Of a DNA stretch of 64,000 nt, positions 46,579 through 59,203 are shown piece by piece. The translations under genes were made by a program, and so were the position numbers. Numbering within the stretch: the first letter of the stretch is position 1; each line of letters opens with the position of its first letter. This stretch comes from Mycobacterium ahvazicum. GTDB taxonomy: Bacteria; Actinomycetota; Actinomycetes; Mycobacteriales; Mycobacteriaceae. The DNA is taken from positions 1,674,001-1,738,000 of the forward strand of contig NZ_FXEG02000002.1 in the NCBI RefSeq assembly GCF_900176255.2, given 5' to 3'. The notes below the pieces were generated by a model that was not told the origin of the DNA, ran no database searches, and saw only the letters and a program-made list of their open reading frames with translations.

Positions 46579-47934
46579 ATGCCTGAAGCCGTGTCCGACG
46601 GTCTGTTTGACCTGCCCGGCGAATCGCAGACGGCCAACGACGCCCTGAGCGTGTCCGCCGGCGCGCCGCTGGCGGTGCGGATGCGCCCGGCCTCGCTGGA
46701 CGAAGTCGTCGGGCAGGACCACTTGCTGGCGCCCGGCTCGCCGCTGCGCCGCCTGGTCGAGGGCTCGGGGGTGGCCTCGGCCATCCTGTACGGGCCGCCG
46801 GGCAGCGGCAAGACGACGTTGGCGGCGCTGGTCTCGCGCGCGACCGGCCGCCGATTCGAAGCGCTGTCGGCGTTGTCGGCGGGGGTCAAAGACGTCCGGG
46901 CGGTCATAGACAGCGCCCGCAAGGCCCTTCTTTCCGGCGAGCAGACGGTGCTGTTCATCGACGAGGTGCACCGGTTCTCCAAAACCCAGCAGGACGCCTT
47001 GCTGTCCGCGGTGGAGAACCGGGTGGTGTTGCTGGTGGCGGCGACGACCGAGAACCCGTCGTTCTCGGTCGTGGCGCCGCTGCTGTCGCGATCGCTGATC
47101 TTGCAGCTGCGCCCGCTGACGGCCGACGACATCCGGACCGTGGTGCAGCGCGCCATTGACGATCCGCGGGGGCTGGGCGGCCAGATCGGCGTGCAGCCCG
47201 AGGCCGTCGACCTGCTGGTGCAACTGGCCGCCGGCGACGCCCGGCGCGCGCTGACCGCGCTGGAAGTCGCCTCGGAGACGGTCGAGGCGGGCGGCGAGCT
47301 GACGGTGGCGGCCGTCGAGCAGTCACTGGACAAAGCCGCCGTGCGCTACGACCGTGACGGCGATCAGCACTACGACGTCATCAGCGCGTTCATCAAATCG
47401 GTGCGTGGCTCCGACGTCGACGCCGCGCTGCACTATCTGGCCCGCATGCTGGTCGCGGGAGAGGACCCGCGGTTCGTCGCGCGCCGGCTGATGATCCTGG
47501 CCAGCGAGGACATCGGGATGGCCGATCCGACGGCGCTGCAGATCGCGGTCGCCACCGCGCAGACGGTGGCGCTGATCGGCATGCCCGAGGCGCAACTGAC
47601 GTTGGCGCACGCCACCATTCACCTGTCCACCGCGCCGAAGTCGAACGCGGTGACCACCGCACTGGCCGCGGCGATGAACGACATCAAGGCCGGCAAGGCG
47701 GGTCTGGTTCCGGCGCATCTGCGCGACGGTCACTATTCGGGAGCGGCCGCACTGGGTAACGCGCAGGGCTACAAATACGCGCACGACCACCCGGATGGCG
47801 TTGTCGCACAACAATATCCGCCGGACGAGCTGACCGGCGTCGACTACTACCGGCCGACCGGGCGCGGCGTCGAACGCGAGATCGGCGGACGGCTGGAACG
47901 GCTGCGCGCGATCATCCGCCGCAACCGCGGCTGA
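46579..47934 (+). CDS. rarA: Replication-associated recombination protein RarA/MgsA
   Basis: A 451-aa AAA+ ATPase of the RuvB-like clamp-loader clade, matching Rv2559c. Walker A GPPGSGKT is at 72-79, Walker B is LFIDEVHRF, sensor 1 is AATTENPSF, and the MgsA C-terminal domain includes [18 protein letters not shown] and [13 protein letters not shown]. It acts at stalled replication forks. ATG 46579 ([10 protein letters not shown]) corresponds to the M. tuberculosis start; a longer in-frame extension to 46426 crosses the tandem repeat and is not credible. Confidence 0.93.
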   Translation: MPEAVSDGLFDLPGESQTANDALSVSAGAPLAVRMRPASLDEVVGQDHLLAPGSPLRRLVEGSGVASAILYGPPGSGKTTLAALVSRATGRRFEALSALSAGVKDVRAVIDSARKALLSGEQTVLFIDEVHRFSKTQQDALLSAVENRVVLLVAATTENPSFSVVAPLLSRSLILQLRPLTADDIRTVVQRAIDDPRGLGGQIGVQPEAVDLLVQLAAGDARRALTALEVASETVEAGGELTVAAVEQSLDKAAVRYDRDGDQHYDVISAFIKSVRGSDVDAALHYLARMLVAGEDPRFVARRLMILASEDIGMADPTALQIAVATAQTVALIGMPEAQLTLAHATIHLSTAPKSNAVTTALAAAMNDIKAGKAGLVPAHLRDGHYSGAAALGNAQGYKYAHDHPDGVVAQQYPPDELTGVDYYRPTGRGVEREIGGRLERLRAIIRRNRG

Positions 47935-47938
47935 CGCC

Positions 47939-48562
47939 TCAGACCAGGTCGGCCACTTTCACGTTGGCGATCGCCAGCTCGAACTCGGCCACGTCGACGA
48001 TCTCGGCGCCCAGGTCGCGGGCCCGGCGGCTGCGCAGCTCGCTGGCCGCGTCACCGTTGCGAGCCATCGCCTCCGGGCTGTCGAACGTCGTGCACAACAC
48101 CGCCCGCCGGCAGGTGGGGTGGTCGACCAGCAGGCTGGCGTTGCAGAAACCCTCGAGGTCCTCCATCTCCGGAACCACGACCAATTGGTAGAAGTCGAGA
48201 GAGCGCTCGAGCTGGTCCGGCACGATCTTGACCCAGGTGGCCCGCACCGCGGCGCCCTCGTGCGACGGCTGGCGACGGTTCAGGAAGGCCACGCTCCATT
48301 CCTGCACGCTGGCGCTGCCGTCGAACATCAACGCGATGTGGTCGCGGATGATGGCCACCCGCTCGGCGCTGGCGCGCATCTCCCGGATGCTCTCCCATGA
48401 GCTGGTGGCGATGCAGCGGCCCGATTGCCGGTCGACCAACAGCGAAAGGCCGACACACCCCTCAAGCTCCTCCATGGCGGGCACCACGACCTCGCGACAA
48501 TGCGCGATTCCGGTGTCGATCGACTCGGGTTGTCCCTCGATGGTGAAAGAACGTGCGAACAC
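47939..48562 (-). CDS. Conserved protein of the Rv2557/Rv2558 family
   Basis: A 207-aa protein built of two similar halves, each a dimeric alpha-beta-barrel-like (ABM) unit: [25 protein letters not shown] in the first and [25 protein letters not shown] in the second. Rv2557 and Rv2558 of M. tuberculosis are paralogues linked to starvation; only one copy exists here. GTG 48562 follows AGGGG by 7 nt and was preferred to a TTG at 48625. It converges on rarA with 4 bp between stops. Biochemical function unknown. Confidence 0.82.
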   Translation of the reverse strand: MFARSFTIEGQPESIDTGIAHCREVVVPAMEELEGCVGLSLLVDRQSGRCIATSSWESIREMRASAERVAIIRDHIALMFDGSASVQEWSVAFLNRRQPSHEGAAVRATWVKIVPDQLERSLDFYQLVVVPEMEDLEGFCNASLLVDHPTCRRAVLCTTFDSPEAMARNGDAASELRSRRARDLGAEIVDVAEFELAIANVKVADLV

Positions 48563-48762
48563 GGATGGACCCCTAACTCCTCGGAGCAACGCCCCCTGCG
48601 TTGCGCGCCAACGGCCCCCTGGCAAATAACCTTCCTCCTCCCCGCTACCGCTGGCAATGGCTTCGCCGCAGTGTTCTCGCGGTGTTCTCCGGCTGTGGCC
48701 GCGCTCACAAACGGATGGCTGGTCCAGGGCACGTCCAGTGGTCGCGCCGTACGCTTGATCGG

Positions 48763-49164
48763 ATGCAGACGGATGTGCTCGAGGTCGACACCAGCAGTCG
48801 TCGCATCGTGGACCTGACCGATGCGGTGCGCAGGTTTTGCTTCTCGTACGGCGACGGTCTGTGCAACGTGTTCGTCCCGCACGCGACGGCCGGGGTGGCG
48901 ATCATCGAAACCGGCGCCGGATCCGACGACGACCTGGTCGAGACCTTGGAACGGTTGTTGCCCCGCGACGGCCGCTACCGGCACGCGCACGGCTCGGCCG
49001 GACACGGCGCCGACCACGTGCTGCCGGCGATCGTCGCGCCCTCGGTGACGCTGCCGGTCGCGGCCGGCGAGCCGCAGCTGGGCACGTGGCAAAGCGTCGT
49101 CTTGGTCGACCTCAACCGGGACAACCCGCGCCGCTCGGTGCGGTTGAGCTTTCTGGAGGGTTAG
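48763..49164 (+). CDS. yjbQ: YjbQ/UPF0047 family protein (secondary thiamine-phosphate synthase-like)
   Basis: A 133-aa protein matching Rv2556c: [43 protein letters not shown] and [13 protein letters not shown] form the conserved His-containing core. The family can show weak thiamine-phosphate synthase activity in E. coli; the natural role is unsettled. ATG 48763 gives the conserved [10 protein letters not shown] start. About 200 bp separate it from the divergent gene upstream, enough for two promoters; nothing else is visible there. Confidence 0.9.
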   Translation: MQTDVLEVDTSSRRIVDLTDAVRRFCFSYGDGLCNVFVPHATAGVAIIETGAGSDDDLVETLERLLPRDGRYRHAHGSAGHGADHVLPAIVAPSVTLPVAAGEPQLGTWQSVVLVDLNRDNPRRSVRLSFLEG

Positions 49165-49251
49165 CTGCCGGGTAGGGGACGGCGCCGGGACCGGTACTGT
49201 GAGCGGTCGAAACGCGTCGTTGGACAGCTGATAGGAAGAAGCGGAAAAGAA

Positions 49252-51963
49252 GTGCAGACACACGAGATCAGGAAGCGGTTTCTTGATCACTTCGTGAAGG
49301 CGGGCCACACCGAGGTGCCGAGCGCATCGGTGATCCTCGACGACCCCAACCTGCTGTTCGTCAACGCCGGCATGGTCCAGTTCGTGCCGTTCTTCCTGGG
49401 TGCGCGCACCCCGCCGTACGCGACGGCCACCAGCATCCAGAAGTGCATCCGCACGCCGGATATCGACGAGGTGGGCATCACCACCCGGCACAACACCTTT
49501 TTCCAGATGGCCGGCAACTTCTCGTTCGGCGACTACTTCAAGCGCGAGGCCATCGAGCTGGCCTGGTCGTTGCTGACCACGTCCGTCGCGGACGGCGGCT
49601 ACGGCTTGGACCCCGAAAAGATCTGGACCACGGTCTTTTTCGACGACGACGAGGCCATGCAGCTGTGGCAGGACATCGCCGGGCTGCCCGCGGAGCGGAT
49701 CCAGCGACGCGGCATGGCGGACAACTATTGGTCGATGGGCATCCCCGGACCGTGTGGCCCGTCGTCGGAGATCTACTACGACCGTGGCCCGGAATTCGGT
49801 GTCGAGGGCGGCCCGATCGCCAACGAAGACCGCTACATCGAGATCTGGAATCTCGTGTTCATGCAGAACGAGCGCGGCGAGGGAACCGGCAAGGAAGACT
49901 TCGAGATCCTTGGGCCGTTGCCGCGCAAGAACATTGACACCGGCATGGGTGTGGAGCGGGTGGCGTTCATCTTGCAGGGCGTGCACAACGTGTACGAGAC
50001 CGACCTGCTGCGCCCGGTCATCGACATGGTGGCAGCGCGCGCCCCGCGCGGCTACGACGCCGGCAACCACGACGACGACGTGCGCTACCGCGTGATCGCC
50101 GACCACAGCCGCACCGCCGCGATCCTGATCGGCGACGGCGTCAGCCCGGGCAACGACGGCCGCGGCTACGTGCTGCGCCGGCTGCTGCGCCGGGTGATCC
50201 GCTCGGCCAAGCTGCTGGGCATCGATGGACCGATCGTCGGCGACCTGATGACCACGGTGCGCGACGCGATGGGCCCGTCCTATCCCGAACTCGTCGCCGA
50301 TTTCGACCGGATCAAGCGCATCGCCGTCGCCGAGGAGACCGCGTTCAACCGCACCCTGGCGTCGGGCTCGAAGCTGTTCGACGACGTGGCCGGTGCCACC
50401 AAAGCCGCCGGGGCCAAAGTGGTTTCCGGTTCGGACGCCTTCGCCCTGCACGACACCTACGGCTTCCCGATCGAGCTCACCCTGGAGATGGCGTCGGAGG
50501 CCGGCCTGCAGGTCGACGAACTCGGTTTCCGGGAGCTGATGGCCGAGCAGCGCCGGCGCGCCAAGGCCGATGCCGCCGCCCGCAAACACGCGCACGCCGA
50601 CCTGACCGCCTACCGCGAGCTGGTCGACTCTGGCCCGACGGAGTTCACCGGCTTCGACGAGTTGAGCTCGCAGGCAAGGATTTTGGGCATCTTCGTCGAC
50701 GGCAAGCGGGTGCCGGTGGTCGCGCACGGCGAGCACGGCGCCGAGGCGGCCGACCGAGTCGAGCTGATCCTGGACCGCACGCCGCTGTATGCGGAATCCG
50801 GTGGCCAAATCGCCGACGAGGGCACCATCAGCGGAACCGGAGCCGGCGAGAGCGCCCGGGCGGCGGTCACCGATGTGCAGAAGATCGCCAAAACCCTTTG
50901 GGTGCATCGGGTTAACGTCGAGTCCGGTGAGTTCGTCGAGGGCGACACCGTGATCGCGGCGGTGGACACCGGCTGGCGTAAGGGTGCAACCCAGGGTCAC
51001 TCGGGCACCCACATGGTGCACGCCGCACTGCGACAAGTTTTGGGCCCCAACGCCGTTCAGGCCGGATCCCTGAACCGTCCGGGCTACCTGCGCTTCGACT
51101 TCAACTGGCAGGGCGCGCTGACCGACGAACAGCGCAGCCAGATCGAAGAAGTCACCAACGAGGCCGTGCAGGCCGACTTCGAGGTGCACACCTTCAACGA
51201 ATCGCTGGAGAAGGCCAAGGCGATGGGCGCGATGGCGTTGTTCGGCGAGGCCTACCCCGACGAAGTGCGGGTGGTCGAGATCGGCGGCCCGTTCTCGCTG
51301 GAGCTGTGCGGCGGAACCCACGTGCACAACTCGGCGCAGATCGGCCCCGTGACGATCCTCGGCGAGTCGTCGATCGGCTCGGGGGTGCGCCGGGTGGAGG
51401 CCTACGTGGGGCTGGAGTCGTTCCGGCACCTGGCCAAGGAGCGGGCGCTGATGGCGGGGCTGGCGTCTTCGCTGAAGGTGCCCTCCGAAGAAGTGCCCGC
51501 CCGGGTGGCCAACCTCGTCGAGCGGCTCAAGGCCGCCGAGAAGGAACTCGAACGCGCCCGGCTGGCCGGTGCGAAGGCCGCGGCGGTCAATGCGGCAGCC
51601 GGCGCGGAGCGGATCGGTAACGTCCGTGTGGTGGCGCAGCGGATGGCGGGCGGGATGACGGCGGCCGATCTGCGTTCCCTCGTCGGAGACATCAAGGGCA
51701 CGCTGGGCAGCGATCCCGCGGTGGTCGCCCTGATCGCCGAAGGCGAGAACGAGACGGTGCCCTACGCCGTCGCCGCCAATCCGGCCGCCCAAGATCTCGG
51801 GCTGCGCGCCAACGATCTGGTCAAACAGCTCGCCATGGCCGTCGACGGCCGCGGTGGCGGCAAGCCCGACCTGGCGCAGGGCTCCGGGAAGAACCCGACC
51901 GGCATTGACGCGGCGCTGGAGGCCGTCCGCTCCGAGATCGCCGTGATAGCGCAGGTCGGTTGA
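49252..51963 (+). CDS. alaS: Alanyl-tRNA synthetase
   Basis: A 903-aa class II synthetase beginning [24 protein letters not shown], as in M. tuberculosis Rv2555c. The order is catalytic domain, tRNA-recognition domain, editing domain with the metal ligands HSGTHMVH and LCGGTHVHN, and a C-terminal coiled coil with DHHA1-like domain ([15 protein letters not shown]). The GTG at 49252 follows GGAAGAAGCGGAAAAGAA. It begins a run of tightly packed genes alaS-ruvX-mltG-aroE. A long frame on the other strand (48328-52674) is an antisense shadow. Confidence 0.97.
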   Translation: MQTHEIRKRFLDHFVKAGHTEVPSASVILDDPNLLFVNAGMVQFVPFFLGARTPPYATATSIQKCIRTPDIDEVGITTRHNTFFQMAGNFSFGDYFKREAIELAWSLLTTSVADGGYGLDPEKIWTTVFFDDDEAMQLWQDIAGLPAERIQRRGMADNYWSMGIPGPCGPSSEIYYDRGPEFGVEGGPIANEDRYIEIWNLVFMQNERGEGTGKEDFEILGPLPRKNIDTGMGVERVAFILQGVHNVYETDLLRPVIDMVAARAPRGYDAGNHDDDVRYRVIADHSRTAAILIGDGVSPGNDGRGYVLRRLLRRVIRSAKLLGIDGPIVGDLMTTVRDAMGPSYPELVADFDRIKRIAVAEETAFNRTLASGSKLFDDVAGATKAAGAKVVSGSDAFALHDTYGFPIELTLEMASEAGLQVDELGFRELMAEQRRRAKADAAARKHAHADLTAYRELVDSGPTEFTGFDELSSQARILGIFVDGKRVPVVAHGEHGAEAADRVELILDRTPLYAESGGQIADEGTISGTGAGESARAAVTDVQKIAKTLWVHRVNVESGEFVEGDTVIAAVDTGWRKGATQGHSGTHMVHAALRQVLGPNAVQAGSLNRPGYLRFDFNWQGALTDEQRSQIEEVTNEAVQADFEVHTFNESLEKAKAMGAMALFGEAYPDEVRVVEIGGPFSLELCGGTHVHNSAQIGPVTILGESSIGSGVRRVEAYVGLESFRHLAKERALMAGLASSLKVPSEEVPARVANLVERLKAAEKELERARLAGAKAAAVNAAAGAERIGNVRVVAQRMAGGMTAADLRSLVGDIKGTLGSDPAVVALIAEGENETVPYAVAANPAAQDLGLRANDLVKQLAMAVDGRGGGKPDLAQGSGKNPTGIDAALEAVRSEIAVIAQVG

Positions 51964-52488
51964 GTGGCATTGGCAGAGCATCGCTTGCCCGACCGGCCCG
52001 GCGACCCTAACCAGGACCCCGGGCGGGGACGGCGGGTTGGCATCGACGTGGGCAGGGTGCGCATCGGCGTGGCCGCCAGCGATCCCGACGGCATCCTGGC
52101 CACACCGCTGGAAACCGTGCGCCGGGACCGTTCCGGCAAGCACGTCCGACGGCTGGCCGAGCTCGTCCGCGAGCTGGAAGCCGTCGAGGTCGTCGTCGGG
52201 TTGCCCCGGACGCTGGCCGACCGCACCGGCCCGTCGGCGCTCGACGCGATCGAGATGGCCGAGGCGCTGGCCGAGCTTCTGGCGCGGGGAGCCGCGCCGG
52301 TGCCGGTCCGGCTGGCCGACGAGCGACTGACCACCGTCAGCGCGCAGCGTGCCCTGCGCGAGGCGGGAGTGCGGGCCAAGGAGCAGCGGGCGGTGATCGA
52401 CCAGGCGGCGGCCGTCGCGATCCTGCAGAGCTGGCTCGATCAGCGCCGGGCGACGCTGGCCCAGTCGGGGGATGTCATCGATGGTTGA
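51964..52488 (+). CDS. ruvX: Pre-16S rRNA nuclease / Holliday-junction-resolvase-like RuvX
   Basis: A 174-aa RNase H-fold protein (YqgF, Rv2554c). Catalytic landmarks are [29 protein letters not shown] and [14 protein letters not shown], and a late DQAAAVAIL that supplies the final Asp. In E. coli YqgF matures the 5' end of 16S rRNA. GTG 51964 directly abuts the alaS stop; its 3' end overlaps mltG by 8 nt. Confidence 0.93.
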   Translation: MALAEHRLPDRPGDPNQDPGRGRRVGIDVGRVRIGVAASDPDGILATPLETVRRDRSGKHVRRLAELVRELEAVEVVVGLPRTLADRTGPSALDAIEMAEALAELLARGAAPVPVRLADERLTTVSAQRALREAGVRAKEQRAVIDQAAAVAILQSWLDQRRATLAQSGDVIDG

Positions 52489-53728
52489 TAGCGCACGCGA
52501 CGAACGGGCCGAGCCGGCCGCGGTCGGTCCACCCCGGCAGCGGATGAGCCGGATGGCCCGCATCCAGGCCGAGCGCGGCCGTCGACGGCGCCGCTTCACC
52601 GGTCGCATCGTGCTGGGCGTGCTCGTCGTGATCGTGGTTGCCGCGGTGTTCGTCGGCTCCAAAATGTGGCACACGATGTTCGGCGCCGGCGACGACTACA
52701 GCGGAGACGGCAAGCGCGACATCGTGATTCAGATACAGGCCGGCGACTCGACGACGATGGTCGGTGAGACGCTGCACAACCAGGGTGTGATCAAGACCGT
52801 CCGGGCGTTCATCAACGCCGCGCACGGCAACGCCGCGATCACCTCGATCCAGCCGGGCTTCTACCGGCTGCGCACCGAGATCCCGGCCGATTCGGCCGTC
52901 GCGCGGCTGACCGACCCCGGCAACCGGGTGGGCAAGCTGGTCATTCCGGAAGGGCGCCAGCTCGACGACACCACCGACATGAAGACCAACAAGGTCAACC
53001 CGGGAATCCTGACGCTGATCTCCCGCGCCAGCTGCGTGGACCTCGACGGCAACAAGCACTGCGTCTCGGTGGAGGACCTGCGCGCGGCGGCGGGCAACAC
53101 CCCGCCCAACGTGTTGTCGGTGCCGGCCTGGGCGATTCAGCCGGTCACCGAGCTGGGCACGGACCACCGCCGCCTCGAGGGCCTGATCGCACCGGGAACC
53201 TTCAACGTAGATCCGTCGGCCGCCCCGCAGAACATCCTGGCCAACCTGATCAGCGCGGGGGCCGCGACGTACATGCAGTCCGGGCTGGTGGACAGCGCGC
53301 AGGCGATGAAGCTGTCGCCCTACGACATCCTCGTGGTGGCCTCGCTGGTGCAGCAGGAATCCAACTCGCAGGACTTCGCGAAGGTGGCGCAGGTCATCTA
53401 CAACCGGCTGAACGCCCACCACACACTGGAATTCGACTCGACGGTGAATTATCCGCTGGACCGTCGCGAGGTGGCCACCAGCGATGCCGACCGGGCGCAG
53501 AAGACGCCGTGGAACACCTACGTCTCACCGGGCCTGCCCGCCACGGCGATCTGCTCGCCCGGCATCGACGCGCTGCGTGCCGCCGAGCACCCCGAGCCGG
53601 GTGACTGGTTGTACTTCGTCACGATCGACGCCCAGGGGACCACGCTGTTCACCAAGGACTACAAGCAGCATTTGGCCAACATCGAGCTGGCTAAGCACAA
53701 CGGTGTCCTCGACAGCACGCCCCGCTAG
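52481..53728 (+). CDS. mltG: Endolytic murein transglycosylase MltG
   Basis: A 415-aa YceG-like protein matching Rv2553c. An Arg-rich cytoplasmic start is followed by a TM at about 42-58 and an outward LysM-like then YceG domain. The catalytic Glu lies in [12 protein letters not shown] (E293). MltG cuts nascent peptidoglycan strands and so ends glycan elongation. ATG 52481 overlaps the ruvX stop by 8 nt, and its own 3' end overlaps aroE by 26 nt. Confidence 0.93.
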   Translation: MVDSARDERAEPAAVGPPRQRMSRMARIQAERGRRRRRFTGRIVLGVLVVIVVAAVFVGSKMWHTMFGAGDDYSGDGKRDIVIQIQAGDSTTMVGETLHNQGVIKTVRAFINAAHGNAAITSIQPGFYRLRTEIPADSAVARLTDPGNRVGKLVIPEGRQLDDTTDMKTNKVNPGILTLISRASCVDLDGNKHCVSVEDLRAAAGNTPPNVLSVPAWAIQPVTELGTDHRRLEGLIAPGTFNVDPSAAPQNILANLISAGAATYMQSGLVDSAQAMKLSPYDILVVASLVQQESNSQDFAKVAQVIYNRLNAHHTLEFDSTVNYPLDRREVATSDADRAQKTPWNTYVSPGLPATAICSPGIDALRAAEHPEPGDWLYFVTIDAQGTTLFTKDYKQHLANIELAKHNGVLDSTPR

Positions 53729-54542
53729 CGCGGGCCCGAGAAAGGCGGCCGTCCTCGGCTCGCCGATCGCCCATTCGAAGTCCCCGCAACTGCACCTGGC
53801 CGCCTATCGTGCGCTGGGCCTGGTCGGGTGGACGTACGAGCGCATCGAGTGCGGCGCCGAAGAGCTGCCGGGCGTCGTCGGCGGGTTCGGGCCGGAATGG
53901 GTCGGCGTGTCGGTGACCGCGCCGGGCAAGTTCGCCGCGCTGGAATTCGCCGACGAGCGCACCGAACGCGCCGAGCAGGTGGGATCGGCCAACACCCTGG
54001 TGCGCACGCCGCACGGCTGGCGGGCCGACAACACCGACATCGACGGCGTCAGTGGCGCCTTGGCGTCCATCGGGGGAGCCTCGGGATGGGCGCTGGTCTG
54101 TGGATCGGGCGGCACCGCGCCGGCGGCCGTCGTGGGCTTGGCGCAGCTCGGCGTCAGCGGCATCACGGTGGTGGCGCGCAACCCGCAGAAGGCGGCCCGG
54201 TTGATGGACCTGGGAACGCGGATCGGGGTGCCGACCCGGTTCCGCGGGCTGGACGAGGACGCCTTGGGTGACGAGGTGGCGGCGGCGCAGGTGCTGGTCA
54301 GCACGATTCCGGCCGATGTGGCGTCGCGGTATGCCGGCGCTTTCGCGCCGATTCCGGTGCTGCTGGACGCTGTCTACGACCCCTGGCCCACCCCGCTGGC
54401 CGCCGCGGTGGCCGACGCGGGCGGACGGGTGGTCAACGGCCTGCAGATGCTGCTGCACCAGGCCTTCGCGCAGGTGGAGCAGTTCACCGGGCTGCCGGCC
54501 CCCCGCGAAGCGATGACTTGCGCGCTGGCCGCCCTGGACTAG
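53703..54542 (+). CDS. aroE: Shikimate dehydrogenase
   Basis: A 279-aa NADPH-dependent enzyme reducing 3-dehydroshikimate to shikimate. The substrate motif is LGSPIAHSKSPQLH, with DNTDIDG and the nucleotide loop GSGGTAPAA, and the C-terminal GLQMLLHQAFAQVEQFTG is typical. The start is inferred as GTG 53703 inside the end of mltG; no strong ribosome site is seen, so translation is probably coupled. It opens the shikimate gene series of this window. Confidence 0.95.
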   Translation: MSSTARPASAGPRKAAVLGSPIAHSKSPQLHLAAYRALGLVGWTYERIECGAEELPGVVGGFGPEWVGVSVTAPGKFAALEFADERTERAEQVGSANTLVRTPHGWRADNTDIDGVSGALASIGGASGWALVCGSGGTAPAAVVGLAQLGVSGITVVARNPQKAARLMDLGTRIGVPTRFRGLDEDALGDEVAAAQVLVSTIPADVASRYAGAFAPIPVLLDAVYDPWPTPLAAAVADAGGRVVNGLQMLLHQAFAQVEQFTGLPAPREAMTCALAALD

Positions 54543-54572
54543 CGTTCCCTCGGTCTGGTGCCGACTTTCAGT

Positions 54573-54636
54573 CGCCGAGCGTGGGGCTTATGGACGAATT
54601 CGGGGCGGTTTCTGTACCTAGCCCCCACGCTCGGCG
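54573..54636. terminator. Long imperfect hairpin between aroE and the prepilin peptidase gene
   Basis: CGCCGAGCGTGGGGCT (54573-54588) pairs with AGCCCCCACGCTCGGCG (54620-54636), giving a stem of about 16 bp with one bulged base and a 31-nt loop. It lies entirely in the 114-bp gap. It could attenuate read-through between aroE and the genes downstream, or be a dispersed palindromic element. Confidence 0.5.
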
Positions 54637-54656
54637 CACGCCACAGGAGAAAACCC

Positions 54657-55076
54657 ATGCGGGCAACAGCGGCGGCGGTGGTGGCCGTCTGGCTGACGGT
54701 GCTGAGCTGCTACGACCTTCGGCACCGCCGATTGCCCAACCTGCTGACGCTGCCCGGTGCCGGCGTGATTCTGGTGGCCGCGGGGTGTCTGGGGCGCGGC
54801 GGGCCCGCGCTGGCCGGCGCCGCGGCATTGGCCGGCCTGTATCTGCTGGTGCACCTGATCGCACCGGCCGGGATGGGAGCCGGCGACGTGAAGCTGGCGA
54901 TCGGCCTGGGCGGGCTGGCCGGCTGCTTCGGCGCCGCGGTGTGGTTTCTGGCGGCGGTGGCCGCGCCGCTGCTGACCGCGCTGGTGGCGGGGGGGCGGGG
55001 CGCCGGTTCGGTGCCGCACGGTCCGTCGATGTGTCTGGCCACCGCGGGCGCGGCGGGCCTGGCCCTGCTGGCCTGA
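54657..55076 (+). CDS. Prepilin peptidase-like A24 membrane protease (Rv2551c-like)
   Basis: A 139-aa protein, equal in length to Rv2551c, made almost only of TM helices. The two catalytic Asp motifs of A24 aspartic peptidases are present: CYDLRHRRLPN near the N-terminus and GMGAGDVKLAIG in the middle. It lacks the N-terminal methylase domain of full PilD. ATG 54657 follows AGGAGAAA. It sits between aroE and aroC; no pilin gene is nearby. A role in Flp/Tad-type pilin processing is the family expectation. Confidence 0.88.
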   Translation: MRATAAAVVAVWLTVLSCYDLRHRRLPNLLTLPGAGVILVAAGCLGRGGPALAGAAALAGLYLLVHLIAPAGMGAGDVKLAIGLGGLAGCFGAAVWFLAAVAAPLLTALVAGGRGAGSVPHGPSMCLATAGAAGLALLA

Positions 55077-55130
55077 CGCTGGCCGGCACCATGGCAAGAC
55101 CGGGCCGCGCACCATGGGAGAATGGGACCC

Positions 55131-56342
55131 GTGTTGCGTTGGATCACCGCCGGGGAGTCCCATGGCCGCGCGCTGGTAGCCGTGGTCGAAGGCATGGTCG
55201 CGGGCGTGGAGGTCACCTCCACCGACATCGGCGACCAGTTGGCCCGTCGCCGGCTCGGCTATGGCCGCGGCGCCCGGATGCAGTTCGAGCGGGACGCGGT
55301 GACCGTGCTGGCCGGGGTGCGCCACGGCGTGACCCTGGGCGGGCCGATCGCCATCGAGATCGGCAATACCGAATGGCCGAAGTGGGAAACCGTGATGGCC
55401 GCCGATCCGGTCGATCCCGCCGAGCTCGCCGACATCGCCCGCAACGCGCCGCTTACCCGGCCGCGGCCCGGGCACGCCGACTACGCCGGCATGCTCAAGT
55501 ACGGCTTCGACGACGCCCGCCCGGTGCTGGAGCGGGCCAGCGCGCGGGAGACCGCCGCCCGCGTCGCGGCGGGAACCGTCGCCCGGTCGTTTCTGCGCCA
55601 GGCGCTCGGTGTCGAGGTGCTCTCGCACGTCATCGCGATCGGCCCGTCGCAGCCCTACGACGGGCCGCCGCCCGGACCGGATGACCTGGCGACGATCGAC
55701 GCCAGCCCGGTGCGCGCCTTCGACAAGGCCGCCGAGCAGGCGATGATCGCCGAGATCGAGGCCGCCAAGAAGGACGGCGACACCCTCGGCGGCGTGGTGG
55801 AAGTCGTGGCGCTGGGCCTGCCGGTCGGACTGGGCTCGTTCACCAGCGGCGACAACCGCCTGGACAGCCAGCTCGCCGCCGCCGTGATGGGCATTCAGGC
55901 GATCAAGGGCGTGGAGATCGGCGACGGCTTCCAGACCGCACGACGCCGCGGCAGTCAGGCCCACGACGAGATGTACCCGGGGCCCGACGGCGTGATCCGC
56001 TCGACCAACCGGGCCGGCGGCCTGGAAGGCGGCATGACCAACGGCCAGGCGCTGCGCGTGCGGGCGGCGATGAAGCCGATCTCGACCGTGCCGCGGGCGC
56101 TGGCCACCGTCGACATGGCCACCGGTGACGAGGCCGTCGCCATCCACCAGCGCTCCGACGTGTGCGCGGTGCCGGCCGCCGGCGTCGTCGTCGAGACCAT
56201 GGTGGCGCTGGTGCTGGCCCGGGCCGCGCTGGACAAATTCGGCGGCGATTCGCTGACCGAAACCCGGCGCAACATCGAGGCTTACCGGCGCGCGGTCGCC
56301 GAGCACGAAACACCGGCCGCGCGCGCCGAGGCGTCCGGGTAG
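55131..56342 (+). CDS. aroC: Chorismate synthase
   Basis: A 403-aa FMN-requiring enzyme making chorismate from EPSP (called aroF in M. tuberculosis). Signatures are [14 protein letters not shown] near the N-terminus, [35 protein letters not shown] by segments, and the late [12 protein letters not shown] 55131 gives the conserved [12 protein letters not shown] start and was chosen over ATG 55122. The stop is 7 bp before aroK. Confidence 0.96.
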   Translation: MLRWITAGESHGRALVAVVEGMVAGVEVTSTDIGDQLARRRLGYGRGARMQFERDAVTVLAGVRHGVTLGGPIAIEIGNTEWPKWETVMAADPVDPAELADIARNAPLTRPRPGHADYAGMLKYGFDDARPVLERASARETAARVAAGTVARSFLRQALGVEVLSHVIAIGPSQPYDGPPPGPDDLATIDASPVRAFDKAAEQAMIAEIEAAKKDGDTLGGVVEVVALGLPVGLGSFTSGDNRLDSQLAAAVMGIQAIKGVEIGDGFQTARRRGSQAHDEMYPGPDGVIRSTNRAGGLEGGMTNGQALRVRAAMKPISTVPRALATVDMATGDEAVAIHQRSDVCAVPAAGVVVETMVALVLARAALDKFGGDSLTETRRNIEAYRRAVAEHETPAARAEASG

Positions 56343-58429
<2,087 letters not shown>

Positions 58430-58432
58430 CGA

Positions 58433-59170
58433 CTAGTCCTTCTTCCCCCACTGCGAACTCGGCCATTCGGATTCCGGGCCCGCGTGCTTCGGGTCGGACT
58501 CGGTACGGATCACCTCGGTTTTGTCGTCGTCCGCACGGGTCGGGATCACCTCGGTTTTGGCGTCATCGGCACGAGTCGGGATCGTCTCGGTGGGCGCCTC
58601 CCGCTCGGCGGTGGCCACCGCCGAGGTCTGGGCCTGCGCTCCCGGGTGCTGCACCGGAACCTCACCCGTCGGTGCCTCGTCGGCGCTGGCGGCGGCGAAC
58701 ACGTCGGTGTCGGCGCGTTCCTCGTCTCCTCCCGTGCCGCGGTCAGCCGGGGGATTGCGGTCGATTCGCCATCGGCCGACGGCCACGCCGATGATGCCGG
58801 GCAGGAAGACGCACAGCGCGGTGAACGCCGCGAACGTCGTCACCTCGTTGATCAGGCCCCCGGTGTAGAGGCCCTTATAGAACAGCGCGATGAGCCACGA
58901 GACGGCCCCGCTCACAATCCCGGCGAACAGGCCGGCCAGCAGCCAGGTCATCGCCAGATCCGCCCGGCGATCCGGATCCGCGTGGGCTTTCGCGTCGGCC
59001 CGGCCGTCCATCACCCCCCACACGCTCACGGCGATGACGAACACAAGAAGCAGTACGACACTTACCAGCGCGGCCTGTGTCTGCCACGCGTTGATGATCG
59101 CCCCCTGAAACAACCGGACAACAACCATCAGCCCAGCGAACGCCAATCCACGCAGCATCCAGTTACTCAT
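58433..59170 (-). CDS. Membrane protein with B-type repeat tail (Rv2536-like)
   Basis: A 245-aa protein with four TM segments in residues about 5-130 (FAGLMVVVRLF, ALVSVVLLLVFVIAVSVWGV, WLLAGLFAGIVSGAVSWLIALF, TFAAFTALCVFLPGIIGVAVG), then an acidic cytoplasmic tail. The tail contains a tandem 12-residue unit (PTRADDAKTEVI, PTRADDDKTEVI) with a shortened PTETI copy before it. Matches Rv2536 in position and topology; function unknown. ATG 59170 chosen; it is divergent from pepQ with a 33-bp gap. Confidence 0.82.
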   Translation of the reverse strand: MSNWMLRGLAFAGLMVVVRLFQGAIINAWQTQAALVSVVLLLVFVIAVSVWGVMDGRADAKAHADPDRRADLAMTWLLAGLFAGIVSGAVSWLIALFYKGLYTGGLINEVTTFAAFTALCVFLPGIIGVAVGRWRIDRNPPADRGTGGDEERADTDVFAAASADEAPTGEVPVQHPGAQAQTSAVATAEREAPTETIPTRADDAKTEVIPTRADDDKTEVIRTESDPKHAGPESEWPSSQWGKKD

Positions 59171-59203
59171 GGCCAATCAGCGTAGCGAGTACCGTCGTGA
59201 GTC

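Noticed and set aside
48328..52674. Very long open frame on the minus strand (1448 codons) opposite alaS and ruvX
   Set aside because: Low-complexity Arg/Gly/His/Asp-rich translation with no family features, exactly antisense to clear alaS and ruvX genes; typical high-GC shadow.
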